Assembly: GCA_029961685.1 (NCBI GenBank)
Contig: JARWKL010000012.1
Location: forward strand, 10,571,955 to 10,635,954
Length of the DNA stretch: 64,000 nt
Direction: 5' to 3'
Source of the DNA: Aristolochia californica
Lineage: Eukaryota > Streptophyta > Magnoliopsida > Piperales > Aristolochiaceae
Shown here: positions 23,504 to 37,568 of the stretch, one piece after another
Layout: each line of letters opens with the position of its first letter
Position numbering within the stretch: the stretch's first letter is position 1
Translations under genes and position numbers: made by a program
Notes under the pieces: model-generated
Database searches by the model: none
Told to the model about the DNA's origin: nothing
The model's input: the letters and a program-made list of their open reading frames with translations, nothing else

Positions 23504-26500
23504 CACCTTTTGTGTAGGATCAATTTGAAATCTCATTCTTATAAAATTCCAAGCTTTTAGGTTTGAACTAGTGGAATTTCCCAAACGTGGATTTCAAAAC
23601 TTTTGTGTTCATTTTTGGTGTGTGAATAAATTTTCTTTACTTACATTTTTTGTTGTTTTAAATTTTTTGCATTCATAAACTCTAAAATTTTCGTTTTGGC
23701 TTCTTATCTTTCTGTTTACGAGATCAAGGGAAAAGTGAAAACTCAAGTTTTGATTTAAGAAAAAATTATACATTTAAAATGGAAATGCACAAAATGTAGA
23801 GAGAGATAATCCCTAAAAATTTCTGTAAGTTATAGGGATTGTAAACTCTTTCTAGCTTATATATATTAGGCTTTGCAATCGTCAGGAAAAAGGGGGAGGC
23901 AGGGGGATTTTTAACTGAGTGTTGACTCCCAAACCATAAGCCATTTCATACAAAAATGTTGCCCATTATGCTTGACTGACCGATAAATCACTTTACAATC
24001 ATCAATGACTATTAGGTCAGCTAAAAGTTAATGGGCAAAATAATGGCTTCTTTTACTCGGGTAAATATCCCACTGCATGCTCACTTGAAAATTTTGGATC
24101 CATAGGTCATTTGCATCTTTGACATGTTTCAAGCATGCACACCCACATTTTAACCATGTGTTGGATCAATTAGGAGTCTCTTTTTTATTAAATTTCAAGC
24201 CGTTAGGGTTGAACTAGCGGAATTTCCCAAATTTGGATATCAAAACTTTTGTGTTCAATTCTGGTGTGTGTATAAATTTTCTTTACTTACATTTGTTTTT
24301 GTTTTAAATTTTTTGCATTCATGAACTCTAAAATTTTCCTTTTGCCTTCTTTCTTTCTGTTTACGACATCAAGGGAAAAGTGAAAACTCAAGTTTTGATT
24401 TAAGAAAAAAAGTATACATCTAAAATGGAAATGCCCAAAATGTAGAGAGAGATAATCCCAAAAAGTGTCTATAATTTTTAGGATTGTAAACTCTTTCTCG
24501 CTTTTAAATATTAGGTTTTGTAATTGTCGAGAAAAAGGTGGAGACGGGTGGACTTTTAACTGAGTGTTGACTCCCAATCCATAAGCCATTTCTTACTAAA
24601 ATGTAGCCCATTACACATGATTGACCGATAAATCAGTTTACAATCATCAATGATTGTTAGTACAGCTAAAAGTAAATGGGCAAAATAATGGCTTGTTTGA
24701 CTCGAGTAAATATCTCACCACACTCTCACTTGAGAATTTAGGATCCATAGGTCATTTGCAACTTTGACATGTTTCAAGCCTACACACCTACATTTAAAAC
24801 ATGTGTAGGATCAATTAGAAATCTCTTTCATATAAAATTCCGAGCTGTTAGGGTTGAACTAGCAGAATTTCCCAAACTTGTATATCAAAACTTTTATGCT
24901 CATTTCTAGTGTGTGAATAACTTTTCTTTGCTTACATTTGTAGTTGTTTTAAATTTTCTATATACAGAAACTCTCAAATTTTCATTTTGCCCTCTTATTT
25001 TTCTGTTTTCGAGATCAATGGAAAACTGAAAACTCAAGTTTTGATTTAAGAAAAAAGTATACAACTAAAATGGAAATGCACAAAATGTAGAGTGAGATAA
25101 TCCCAAAAAGTGTCTAAAATTTTTAGTGATTGTAAACTCTTTCTAGCTTTTATATATTAGGGTTTGCAATCATCGGGAAAAGGGGTAGGCAGTGGGATTT
25201 TTAACTCAGTGTTGACTCCCTATCCATAAGCCATTTCATTCAAAAATGTAGCCCGTTACTCATGACTGACCGATCTATCACTTTACAATCATCAACGATT
25301 GTTAGGTCAGCTAAAAGTAAATGGGCAAAATAATAGCTTGTTTGACTCAGGTAAATATCCCACCACACACTCACTTAAGAATTTAGGATCTACATGTCAT
25401 TTGCATCTTTGACATGTTTCAAGTATGCACACTGACATTTAAAACATGTGTAGGATCAATTAGAAATCTCTTTCTAATAAAATCCCCTTCTGTTTGGGCT
25501 GAACTAGCCAAATTTCCCAAACTTGGATATCAATACTTTTGTGTTCATTTCTGGTGTGTGAATAAATTGTCTTTACTTACATTTGTTGTTGTTTTAAATT
25601 TTTTGCATACATAAAATCTAAAATTTTCAGTTTGCCTTCTTATCTTACTGTTTATGAGATCAAGGGAAAAGTTAAAACTCAAGTTTTGATTAAAGAAAAA
25701 AGTATACATCTACAATGGAAATACAAAAAATGTAGAGAGAGATAATCCTAAAAATTGTCCGTATTTTTTAGGGATTGTAAACTCTTTCTAGCTTTGATAT
25801 ATTAGGTTTTGCAATTGTCGAGTAAAAGGGGGAGGCAGGTGGATATTTAATTAAGTGTTGACTCCCAATCCATAAGCCATTTCTTAAAAAAAATGTAGCC
25901 CGTTACGCATGACTGACCGATAAATCACTTTACAATCATCAATGATTGTTAGGTCAGCTAAAAGTAAATGGGAAAATTAATGACTTGTTTGCCTTGGGTA
26001 AATATCCCACCACATGCTCATTTGAGAATTTTGTATCCATAGGTCATTTACATCTTTGACATGTTTCAATCATGGACACCCACATTTAAAACATGTGTAG
26101 GATTAATTAGAAATCTCTTTCTAATAAAATCCCTTCCTGTTAGGGTTGAACTAGCGGAATTTCCCAAACTTGGATATCAAAACTTTTGTGAGCATTTTTG
26201 TTATGTGAATAAATTTTTTTACTAACATTTGTTGTTGTTTAAATTTTTTGCATTCATAAACACTAAAATTTTTGTTTTGCCTTCTTATCATTCTGTTTAC
26301 GAGATGAAAGGAAAACTGAAAACTCAAGTTTTGATTTAAGAAAAAAGTATAAATCTAAAATGGAAATGCACAAAATGAAGAGAGAGATAATCCCAAAAAG
26401 TGTCTTAAATTTTTAGGGATTGTAAACTCTTTATAGCTTTTATATATTAGGATTTTCAATCATCAGGAAAAAAGGGGAGGCGGGGGGATTTTTAACTGAG

Positions 26501-29500
26501 TGTTGACTCCCCAACCATAAACCATTTCTTACAAAAATGTAGCCCGTTTCTCATAACAGACCGATAAATCACTTTACAATCATCAACGATTGTTAGGTCA
26601 ACAAAAAGCAAAAGGGCAAAATAATGGCTTGTTTGAGTCGGGTAAATATCCCACCTCACACTAACTTGAGAATTTAGGATCCATAGGTCATTTCCATCTA
26701 TGACATGTTTCAAGCAAGCATACCCACATTTAAAACTTGTGTAGGATCATTAACCAATTATTTTCTTATGAAATTCCAAGCTGTTAGGGGGGTAACTAGT
26801 GGAATTTCCCAAACTTGGATAAATTTCTGGTGTGTGAATAAATTTTCTTTTCTTAGATTTGTTGTCGGTTTAAATTTTTTGCATACATAAACTCTGAAAC
26901 TTTCGTTTTGCCTTCTTATCTTTCTATTTAGAAGATCAAGGGAAAAGTGAAAAATCAAGTTTTGATTTAAGAAAAAAGAATACATCTAAAATGGAAATGC
27001 ACAAAATATAGAGAGAGACAATCCCAAAAAGTGTCTGTAATTTTTAGGAATTGTAAACTCTTTCTAGCTTTTATTTATTAGGTCTAGCAATCGTCAGGAA
27101 AAAGGGGGAGGTTGGGGGATTTTTAATTGAGTGTTGACTCCCAATCCATAAGCCATTTCTTACAAAAATGTAGCCCATTATGCATGACTGACCGATAAAT
27201 CACTTTACAATCATCAATGATTTTTAGGTCAGCTAAAAGTAAATGGGAAAAATAATGGCTTGTTTGACTCGGGTAAATATCTCACCGCACGCTCACTTGA
27301 GAATTTAGGATCCATAGGTCATTTACATCTTTAACATGTTTCACGCATGCACACCCACATTTAAAATTTGTGTAGGATCAATTAGAAATCACTTTCTTAT
27401 AAAATTCCACTTTGTTAGGTTTGAACAAGCATAATATCCCAAACTTGGATATCACAACTTTCGTTTTCATTTCTGGTGTGTGAATAAATTTCTTTACTTA
27501 CATTTATTGTTGTTTTAAATTTTTTGCATACAGAAACTCTACAATTTTCGTTTTGCCTTCTTATCATTCTTTTTATGAGATCAAGGGAAAACTGAAAAAC
27601 TCCTATTTTTATTTAAGAAAAAAGTACACATCTAAAAAGGAAATGCACAAAATGTAGCGAGAGATAATCCCAACAAGTCTATGTAATTTTTAGGGATTGT
27701 AAACTCTTTCTAGCTTTTATATATTAGGTTTTGCAATCATAGGGGAAAAGGGGGAGGCTGAGGGATTTTTTACTGAGTGTTGACTCCAAATTCATAAGAC
27801 ATTTTTTACATAAATGTAGCCCGTTACACATGGCTGACTGATAAATCACGTTACAATCATCAATGATGGTTAGGTCAACTAATAGTAAATGGGCAAAATA
27901 ATGGCTTGTTTGACTCGGGTAAATATCCCTAGCACGTTCACTTGAGAATTTAGGATCCATAGGTCATTTGCATCTTTAACATGTTTCAAGCATGCACACC
28001 CACATTTAAACATGTGTAGGATCAATTAGAAATCTTTTTCTTATAAAATTCTAAGCTGTTAGGGTTGAACTAACGGAATTTCCCAAACTTGGATATCAAA
28101 ACTTTTGTGTTCATTTTTGGTGAGTGCATAAATTTTTTTTACTGACATTTGTTGTTGTTTTTTTTTTTTTTTTTGCATATATAAAATCTAAATTTTCCTT
28201 TTGCCTTCTTATCTTTCTGTTTACGAGATCAAGGGAAAAGTGAAAACTCAAGTTTTGATTTAAGAAAAAAGTATACATCTAAAATGGAAATGCACAAAAT
28301 ATAGAGTGAGATATTCATAAAAAGTGTCTATAATTTTAAGGGATTGTAAACTCTTTCTAGATTTTCGATATTAGTTTTTGCAATCATTGGGAAAAAGGGG
28401 GAGACAGAGGTATTTTTAACTGAGTGTTGACTTCCAATCAATAAGCCATTTCTTACAAAAATGTAGCCCGTTACGCATGACTAATCAATAAATCACTTTA
28501 CAATAATCAATGATTGTTAGGTCAGCTAAATGTAAGTGTGCAAAATAATCGTTTGTTTTACTCGGGTAAATATCCCACCGCACTCTCATTTGTGAATTTA
28601 GGATCCATAGGTCATTTACATCTTTGACATGTTTCTAGCATGCCGACCCACATTTAAAACATGTGTACAATCAATTACAAATCTCTTTCTTTTAAAATTC
28701 CAAGCTGTTGGGGTTGAACTTGTAGAATTTTCCAAACATGGATATCAAAACTTTTGTGTTCATTTCTGATGTGTGAATAAATTTTCTTTACATACATTTG
28801 TTGTTGTTTTAAATTTTTTGCATACATCAACAATAAAATTTTTGTTTTACCTTCTTATCTTTTTGTTTACGAGTTCATGGGAAAATTCAAAACACAAGTT
28901 TTGATTTAATAAAAAAGTATACATCTAAAATGGAAATGTACAAAATGAAGAGAGTGATAATCCCAAAAAGTGTCTGTAATTTTTAGGGATTGTAAACTCT
29001 TTCTAGATTTTAAATGTTAGGTTTTGCAATCGTCGAGAAAAAGTGGGAGGCGGGGGGATTTTTTGCTAAGTGTTGACTCCCTTTCCATAAGCCATTTGTT
29101 ACGAAAATGTAGCCCGTTACGCATGATTGACCGATAAATCACTTTACAATCATCAACGATTGTTAGGTCATCTAAAGTAAATGGACAAAATAATGGCTTG
29201 TTTGACTCGGGTAAATATTCCACTGCACGCTCACTTGAGAATTTAGGATCCATAGGTCATTTGCATCTTTGACATGTTCCAAGTGTGTACACCCACTTTT
29301 AAAACATGTGTAGGTTCAATTAGAAATATCTTTCTTGTAAAATTCCAAGCTGACAGGGTTGAACTAGCGGAATTTCCCAAACTTGGAAATCAAAACTTTT
29401 TTGTTCATTTTTGGTGTGTGAATAAATTTTCTTTACTTACATTTATTGTTGTTTTAAATTTTTCGCATACATAAACTCTAAATTTTTTGCTTCTTGCCTT

Positions 29501-32500
29501 CTTGTCTTTCAATTTACGAGATCAACTGAAAAGTGAAAACTCAAATTTTCATTTAGAAAAAAGTATATATCTAAAATGGAAATGCACAAAATATTGAGAG
29601 AGATAATCCCAAAAAGGGACTGTAATTTTTTGGGATTGTAAAATCTTTCTAGCTTATATATATTAGGTTTCACAATCGTTAGGAAAAAGGGGCAGGCGGG
29701 AGGATTTTTTACTGAGTGTTGACACCCAATCCCTAAGCCATTTCTTACAAAAATGGAGCCCGTTACGCGTGACTGACCGATAAATCATTTTACAATCATC
29801 AATGATTGTTAGGTCAACTAAAATGAAATGGGCAAAATAACGGCTTCTTTGACTCGGGTAAATATCCCACCACACGCTCACTGGAGAATTTAGGATCCAA
29901 AGGTCATCTGCATCTTTGACATTTTTCAAGCATGCACACGCACATTTAAAACATGTGTAGGACCAATTAGAAATCTTTCTTATAAAATTCCAAGTTGTTA
30001 GGGTTGAACTAGCGGAATTTCCCAAACTTGGATATCAAAAATTTTGTGTTCATTTCGGGTGTGTGAATAAATTTTCTTTACTTACATTTGTTGTTGTTTT
30101 AAATTTTTTGCATACATAAATGCTAAAATTTTTGTTTTGCCTTCTTGTCTATTCTTTTACGAGATCAAGGGAAAAGTGAAAACTCAAGTTTTGATTTACG
30201 AAAATAGTATATATCCAAAACTGAAATGCACAAAATATAGACAGAGATAATCCCAAAAAGTGTCTGTTACTTTTAGGGATTGTCAACTCTTTCTAGCTTT
30301 TATATTTTAGGTTTTGCAATCGTCGGGCAAAAGGGGGAGGCAGGGGGATTTTTAACTGAGTGTTGACTCTCTATCCATAAGCCATTTTTTACAAAAATGT
30401 AGTCGGTTACGCATGATTGAACAATAAATGGGCAAAATAAATGGGCAAAATAATAGCTTGTTTGATTCGGGTGAATATCCCACCGCACGCTCACTTGAGA
30501 ATTTAACATTCATAGGTCATTTGCATCTTTAACATCTTTCAAGCCTCCACACCCACATTTAAAACATGTGTAGGGTCAATTAGAAATTTCTTTCTTTTAA
30601 AATTCCAAGCTGTAAGGGTTGAACTAGTGGAATTGCCCAAACTTGGATATCAAAACTTTTGTGTTCAAATCTGGTGTGTGAATAAATTTTCTTTACTAAA
30701 ATTTATTGTTGTTTTAAAATTTTTTCATACATAAACTCTTAAATTTTCATTTTGCCTTCTTATCATTCTGTTTACGAGATGAAGGGAAATGTGAAAACTC
30801 AAGTTTTGATTTAAAAATAAAAGAACACATTTAAAATGGAAATGCATGAAATGTAGAGATAGATAATCCCAAAAAGTGTCTATAATTTTTAGGGATTGTA
30901 AACTCTTTCTAGCTTTTATATATTAGTTTTGCAATAGTCGGGAAAAAGGGGGAGGCGGGGGATTTGTTTCTGAGTGTTGACTCCCAATCCATAAGCCATT
31001 TCTTACATAAATGTAGCCCATTACGCATGACTAACCGATAAATGACTTTACAATCATCAATGATCGTGTTAGGTCAGCTAAAAGTAAATTGGCAAATAAT
31101 GGCTTGTTTGACTCGGTTAAATATCCCCCGCACGTTCACTTGAGAATTTAGGATCCATATGTCATATGCATCTTTAACATGCACCCACATTTAAAACATG
31201 TGTTGGATCAATTAGAAATCTATTTCTTATAAAATTCCAAGATGTTTGCTTGAATATCAAAACTTTTGTGCTCATTTCTGGTGTGTGAATAAATTTTCTT
31301 TACTTACATTTGGTGTTGTTTTAAATTTTTTGCATTCATAAACTCTAAAATTTTCATTTTGCCTTCCTATCTTTCTGTTTACGAGATCAAGGGAAAAGTG
31401 AAAAACTCAAGTTTTGATTTAAGAAAAAAGTATACATCTAAAATGTAAATGCACAAAATGTAGAGAGTGATAATCCTAAAAGGTGTCTATAATTTTTAGG
31501 TATTGTAAACTCTTTCTAGGTTTTATATATTAGGTTTTGAATTCGTTGGGAAAAAGGGGGAGGCGGGGAGATTTTTAACTGAGTGTTGACTCCCTATCCA
31601 TAAGCCATTTATTACAAAAATGTTGCCCATTACGCATGACAGACAGATAAATCACTTTTCAATCATCAACGATTGTTAGGTCGGTTAAAAGTAAATGGAC
31701 AAAATAATGGTTTGTTTGACTCGGGTAAATATCCCACCGCACACTCACATGAGAATTTAGGATCCATAGGTCATTTGCATCTTTGACTTGTTTCAAGCAT
31801 GCACACCCACATATAAAACATGTGTAGGGTCAATTGGAAATCTCTTTCTAATAAAATTGCAAGCTATTAGGGTTGAACTAGCGGAATTTCCAAAACTTGG
31901 AAATCAAAACTTTTGTGTACATTTCTGGTGTGTGAATAAATTTTCTATACTTACATTTGTTGTTTTTTAAAAATTTTGCATACATAAACTATAAAATTTT
32001 TGTTTTGTCTTCTTTTATTTCTGTATACAAGATTAAGAGAAAAGTGAAAACTCAAGCTTTGATTTAAGAAAAAAAGTACACATCTGAAATGGAAATGCAC
32101 AAAATGTAGAGATAGATAATCCCAAAGAGTGTCTGTTATTTTTAGGGATTGTAAAATATTTCTAGCTTTTATATATGAGGTTTTGCAATCATCAATTAGA
32201 AAAATCTTTCTTATAAAATTCCAAGCTATTAGGGTTGAACTAGCGGGATTTCCCAAACTTGGATATCAAAACTTTTGTGTTCATTTCTGGTGTGTGAATA
32301 AATTTTCGTTACTTATATTTTTTGTTGTTTTAAATTTTTTGCATACATAAACTCTAAAATTTTCGTTTTGCCTTCTTATCTTGCTGCTAACGAGATCAAG
32401 GGAAAAGTGAAAACTCAAGTTTTGATTTAAGAAAAAAATATACATCTGAAATGGAAATGTACAAAATGTAGAGAGAGGTAATCCAAAAAAATGTCTGTAA

Positions 32501-35500
32501 TTTTTAGGGATTGTAAACTCTTTCTAGCTTTTATATATTAGGTTTTGCAATCGTGAAGAAAAACGGGGAGGCGGGTGGATTTTTAACTGAGTGTTGACTC
32601 CCAATCCATAAGCCATTTCTTACAAAAATGTAGCAATTTAAGCATGGCTAACCGATAAATCAATTTACAATCATCAATAATTGTTAGGTCAGCAAAAAGT
32701 AAATGGGGAAAATAATGGATTGTTTGTCTCAGGTAAAAATTCCACCGCACTCTCACTTGAGAATTTAGGATCCATAGGTCATTTGCATTTTTGACATGTT
32801 TCAAGTATGCACTCCTACATTTAAAACATGTATAGGATCAATTAGAAATCTCTTTCTTATAAAATTCCAAGCTGTTAGAGTTGAACGAGCGGAATTTCCC
32901 AAACATGGATATCAAAACTTTTGTGTTCATTTCTGGTGTGTGAATAAATTTTCTTTACTTGCCTTTGTTGTTGTTTTAAATTTTTTGCATACATAAACTC
33001 TAAAATTTTTGTTTTCCCTTCTTATCTTTCTGTTTACGATATCAAGGAAAAAGTGAACACTCAAGTTTTGATTTTAAAAAAGAAAAGTATACATCTAAAA
33101 TTGAAATGCACAAAATGTTGAGAGAGATAATCCCAAAAAGATGTCTGTAATTTTTAGGGATTGTAATCTCTTTCTAGCTTTTATATATTAGGTTTTGCAA
33201 TCGTATGGAAAAAGGGGGAGGCGGGGGGATTTTTAACTGAGTGTCAACACCCAACCCATAAGCCTATTCTAACAAAAATGTAGCCCATTATGCATGACTG
33301 ACTGATAGATCACTTTACAATCATCAAAGATTGTTAGGTCAGCATAAAGTAAATAGCCAAAATAATGACTTTTTTTTCCTCGCGTAAATTACCCACCGCA
33401 CGCCCACTTGAGAATTTTGGATCCATTGGTCATTTGCATCTTTGACATGTTTCAAGCATGCACACCAAGATGTAAAACATGTGCAAGATCAATTAGAAAT
33501 CTCTTTCCCAAACTTGTTTGGGTAGAATTAGCAGAATTTCCCAAACTTGGATATCAAAACTTTTGTGTTCATTTCCGGCGTGTGAATAAATTTTTTTTAC
33601 TTACATTTGTTGTTGTTTTAATTTTTTTGCATTCATAAACTCTAAAATTTTAGTTTTGCCTTCTTATCTTTATGTTTACGAGATCCAGGGAAAAGTGAAA
33701 ACTCAAGTTTTGATATAAGAAAAAAGTATATATCTAAAATGGAAATACACAAAATGTTGAGAGAGATAATCCCAAAATGTGTCTGTAATTTTTAGGGATT
33801 GTAAACTCTTTCTATCTTTTATAAATTAGGTTTTGCAATCGTTGGGGAAAAGGGGGAGGCAGGGGGATTTTTTACTAAGTGTTGACTCCCAAACCCTAAG
33901 CCATTTCTTAGAAAACTGTAGCCCGTTACACATGACTTACCGATCAATCACTTTACAATCTTCAATGATTGTTAGGTCAGCTAAAAGTAATTGGGCAAAA
34001 TAATGGCTTGTTTGACTCGGGTAAATATCCCACCGCATGTTCACTTGAGAATTTAGGATCCATAGGTCATTTGCATTTTTGATGTGTTTCAAGCATGCAC
34101 ACCCACATTTAAAACATGTGTCAGATCAATTATAAATCTCTTTCTAATAAAATTCCAAGCTGTTAGGGTTGAACGAGCTGAATTTCCCAAACTTGGATAT
34201 CAAAACTTTTGTGTTCATTTTTGGTGTGTGAATAAATTTTATTTTTGCCATCTTATCCTTTTGTTTACAAGACGAAGGGAAAGGGGAAAACTCAAGTTTT
34301 TATTTATGAAAAAAGTAAACATCTAAAATGCAAATGCACAAAATGTACAATGAGATAATCCCATAATCTTTTTGTAATTTTTAGGGATTGTAAACTCTTT
34401 CTAGATTTTATATATTAGGTTTTGCAATCGTCAATAAAAAGGTAGAGGCGGGGGGATTTTTAACTGAGTGTTGACTCCCAATCCATAAGCCATTTCTTAC
34501 AAAAATGTAGCGCGTTATGCATGATTGACTGATAAATCACTTGACAATCATCAATGATTGTTAAGTTAGCTAAAAGTAAATAGGCAAAATAATGGCTTGT
34601 TTGATCCGGGTAAATATCCCACCGCACGCTCACTTGTGAATTTAGGATCCTTAGGTCATTTGCATCTTTGACATGTTTCAAGCATGCACACCCACATTTA
34701 AAACATGTGTAGGATCAATTAGAAATCTCTTTCTTATAAAATTCCATGCTGTTAGGGTTGAACTAGCGGAATTTCCCAAACTTGGATATCAAAACTTTTG
34801 TGTTCATTTCTGGTGTGTGAATAAAATTTCTTTACTTACATTTGTTGTTGTTTTAAATTTTTTGCTTGCATAAACTCTAAAATTTTCGTTTTGCCATCTA
34901 ATCTTTTTGTTTACGAGATCAAGGGATAAGTGAAAACTCAAGTTTTGATTTAAGAAAAAAGTATACTTCTAAAATGGAAATACACAAAATGTAGAGAGAG
35001 ATATTCCCCAAAAATGTCTGTAATTTTGAGGGATTGTAAACTCTTTCTTGCTTTTATATATTAGGTTTTGCAATCGTCGAGAAAAAGGGGGAGGTGGGGG
35101 GATTTTTAACTCAGTGTTGACTCCCAATCTAAATGCCATTTCTCACAAAAATGTTGCCCGTTACGGATGATTGACAAATAAATCACTTTACAATCATCTA
35201 TGATTGTTAGGTCAGATAAAATTCAAAGCGAAAAATAATGGCTTGTTTGACTCGTGTAAATATCCAACCGCACGCTCACAATTTAGGATCCATATGTCAT
35301 TTGCATCTTTGACATATTTCAAGCATGTACGCCCACATTTAAAACATGTGTTGGATTTTTTCAAGTAGAAATCTCTTTCTTATAAAATTCCAAGCTATTA
35401 TGGTTGAATTAGCGTAATTTCCCAAACTTGGATATCAAAACTTTTGTGTTCATTTCTGGTGTGTGAATAAATTTTCTTTACTAACATTTGTTGTTGTTTT

Positions 35501-37566
35501 AAATTCTTTGCATACATAAACTCTAAAATTTTCATTTTGCCTTCTAATCTTTCTGTTTACGAGATCAAGGGAAAAGTGAAAACTCTAGTTTTGATTTAAT
35601 AAAAAATATACATCTAAAATGGAAATGCACAAAATGTAGAGAGAGATAATCCCCAAAAGTGCCTGTAATTTTTAGGGATTGTAAACTCTTTCTTGCTTTC
35701 ATATATTCGGTTTTGCATTCGTTGAGAAAAAGGGGGACGCATGGGGATTTTTAACTCAGTGTTGGCTCCCAATTCAAAAGCTATTTCTACAAAAAATGTA
35801 GCCCGTTACGCATGACTGACCGATAAATCACTTTACAATCATCTCTGATTGTTAGGTCAGCTAACATTAAATTGAAAAAATAATGGCTTGTTTGACTCGG
35901 GTAAATATCCAACAGTACGCTCACATGAGAATTTAGGATCCAGATGTCATTTGCATCTTTGACATGTTTCAAGCATGCACACCCACATTTAAAACTTGTG
36001 TAGGATCAATTAGAAATCTCTTTCTTATAAATTTCCAAGCTATTATGGTTGAATAAGCGGAATTTCCCAAACTTGGATATGAAAAACTTTTGTGTTCATT
36101 TCTGGTGTGTGAATAAATTTTCTTTACCAACATTTGTTGTTGTTTTAAATTTTTTGCATACATAAACTCTAAAATTTTCATTTTGCCTTCTAATCTTTCT
36201 GTTTACGAGATCAAAGGAAAAGTGAAAACTCAAGTTTAGATTGAATAAAAAATATACATCTAAATTAGAAATGCACAAAATGTCGAAAGAGATAATCTCA
36301 AAAAGTGTCTATAATTTTTAGGGATTGCAAACTCTTTCTTGCTTTTATATATTAGGTTTTGCTATCGTCGGGAAAAGGGGGAGGCAAGGGATTTTTAACT
36401 GAGTGTTGACTCCCAATCCGTAAGCCATTTCTTAAATAAAAGTAGCACGTTACGCATGACTTACAAATAAATTAGTTTACAATCATCAATGATTGTTAGG
36501 CCAGCTAAAAGTAAATGGGAAAAATAATGGCTTGTTTGACTTGGGTAAATATCCCACCGCACGATCACTTGAGAATATAGGATCCATAGGTCATTTGCAT
36601 CTTTGACATGTTTCAAGTATGCACACCCCCATTAAAAAAATGTGTAGGTTCAATTAGAAATCTCTTTCTAATAAAATTCCAAGCTATTAGGGTTGAACAA
36701 GCAGAATTTTCCAAACTTCGATATCAAAACTTTTGTGTTCATTTCAGGTGTGTGAATAAACTTTCTTTACTAACATTTGTTGTTGTTTTAAATCTTTTGC
36801 ATGCATATACTCTAAAATTTTCGTTTTGCCTTCTTATTTTTCTGTTTACAAGATCAAGAGAAAATTGAAAACTCAAGTTTTGATTTAAGAAAAAAGTATA
36901 CATCTAAAATGGAAATGCAGAAAAATACAGAGAGATAATCCAAAAAGTGTCTATAATTTTTAGGGGTTGTAAAAACTTTCTAGATTTTCTATATTAGGTT
37001 TTGCAATCGTCTGGAAAAAGGGGGAGGCCATGGGATTTTTAACTGAGTGTTGACTTCCAATCCATAAACTATTTCTTACAAAAATGTAGCGCGCTACGCA
37101 TGACAGACCGATAAATCATTTTACAATCATCAATGATTGTTAGGTCAGCTAAAAGTAAATGGGCAAAATAATGGCTTGTTTGACTCAGGTAAATATCCCA
37201 CCGCATGCTCACTTGAGAATTTTGGATCCATTGGTCATTTGCATCTTTGACATGTTTTTAGCATGCACACCCACATTTAAAACATGTGTACAATCAATTA
37301 GAAATCTTTTTTTCATAAAATTCCAAGCTGTTAGGGTTGAACTAGCGGAATTTTCCAAACTTGGTTACAAAAACATTTTTTGTTCATTTGTGGAGTGAAT
37401 AAATTTTCTTTACATACTATTGTTGTTGTTTTAAATTTTTTGCTTACATAAACTCTAAAGTTTTCGTTTTGTCTTCTTATCTTTCTGTTTACGAGATGAA
37501 TGGAAAAGTCAAAACTCAATTTTTGATTCAATAAAAAAGTATACATCTAAAATGGTATTGCACAAA
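23504..37566 (-). repeat. Satellite array, subfamily B, main segment 1
   Basis: About 21 monomers in reverse orientation. The landmark AAATATCCCA or variant is at 24063, 24708, 25353, 26000, 26644, 27275, 27921, 28568, 29213, 29860, 30473, 31119, 31726, 32735, 33386, 34023, 34612, 35258, 35903, 36546 and 37191. Usual spacing is 644-647 bp. Shorter steps reflect internal deletions near 26,820, 30,420, 31,175, 31,246 and 34,238. A 17-T run lies at 28,158-28,174. Diagnostic B wording on the plus strand is TTTAGGATCCATAGGTCATT and GCATGCACACCCACATTT. No gene is visible. Confidence 0.96.
31840..32196 (-). repeat. Truncated B monomer
   Basis: Landmark spacing here is 1,009 bp (31726 to 32735), about 364 bp more than one monomer. 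GGTTTTGCAATC at 32,179-32,190 passes straight into ATCAATTAGAAA, skipping about 280 bp. The joint at 32,188-32,196 falls in ATCATCAAT, shared in part by both partners. The left limit given here is approximate. Confidence 0.8.
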
Positions 37567-37568
37567 AT
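37191..37568 (-). repeat. Truncated B monomer at a block boundary
   Basis: The next landmark follows after only 396 bp (37191 to 37587). TTGCACAAAATG runs directly into GCTTGTTTGACTCG. The partners share CAAAAT, so the joint (37,563-37,568) looks microhomology-mediated. The same point is the left edge of the 5,585-bp-offset duplication. Confidence 0.85.

Noticed and set aside
23498..24100. Decayed 3' LTR right of the element
   Set aside because: The sequence after 23,498 is recognisable B satellite in the same monomer phase as the left flank; no TGATAGATGC or other LTR wording is present.
28158..28174. Poly-T run as the tail of a reverse-strand retroposon
   Set aside because: It replaces the usual T-rich part of the monomer with no extra sequence and no target duplication; simple slippage explains it.
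34460..34681. Minus-strand 73-codon frame (read as MKHVKDAND...) seen in many B monomers
   Set aside because: The first codon is TTG, not ATG (checked at 34,681), so it is not a normal plant start; the frame is a by-product of the repeat.
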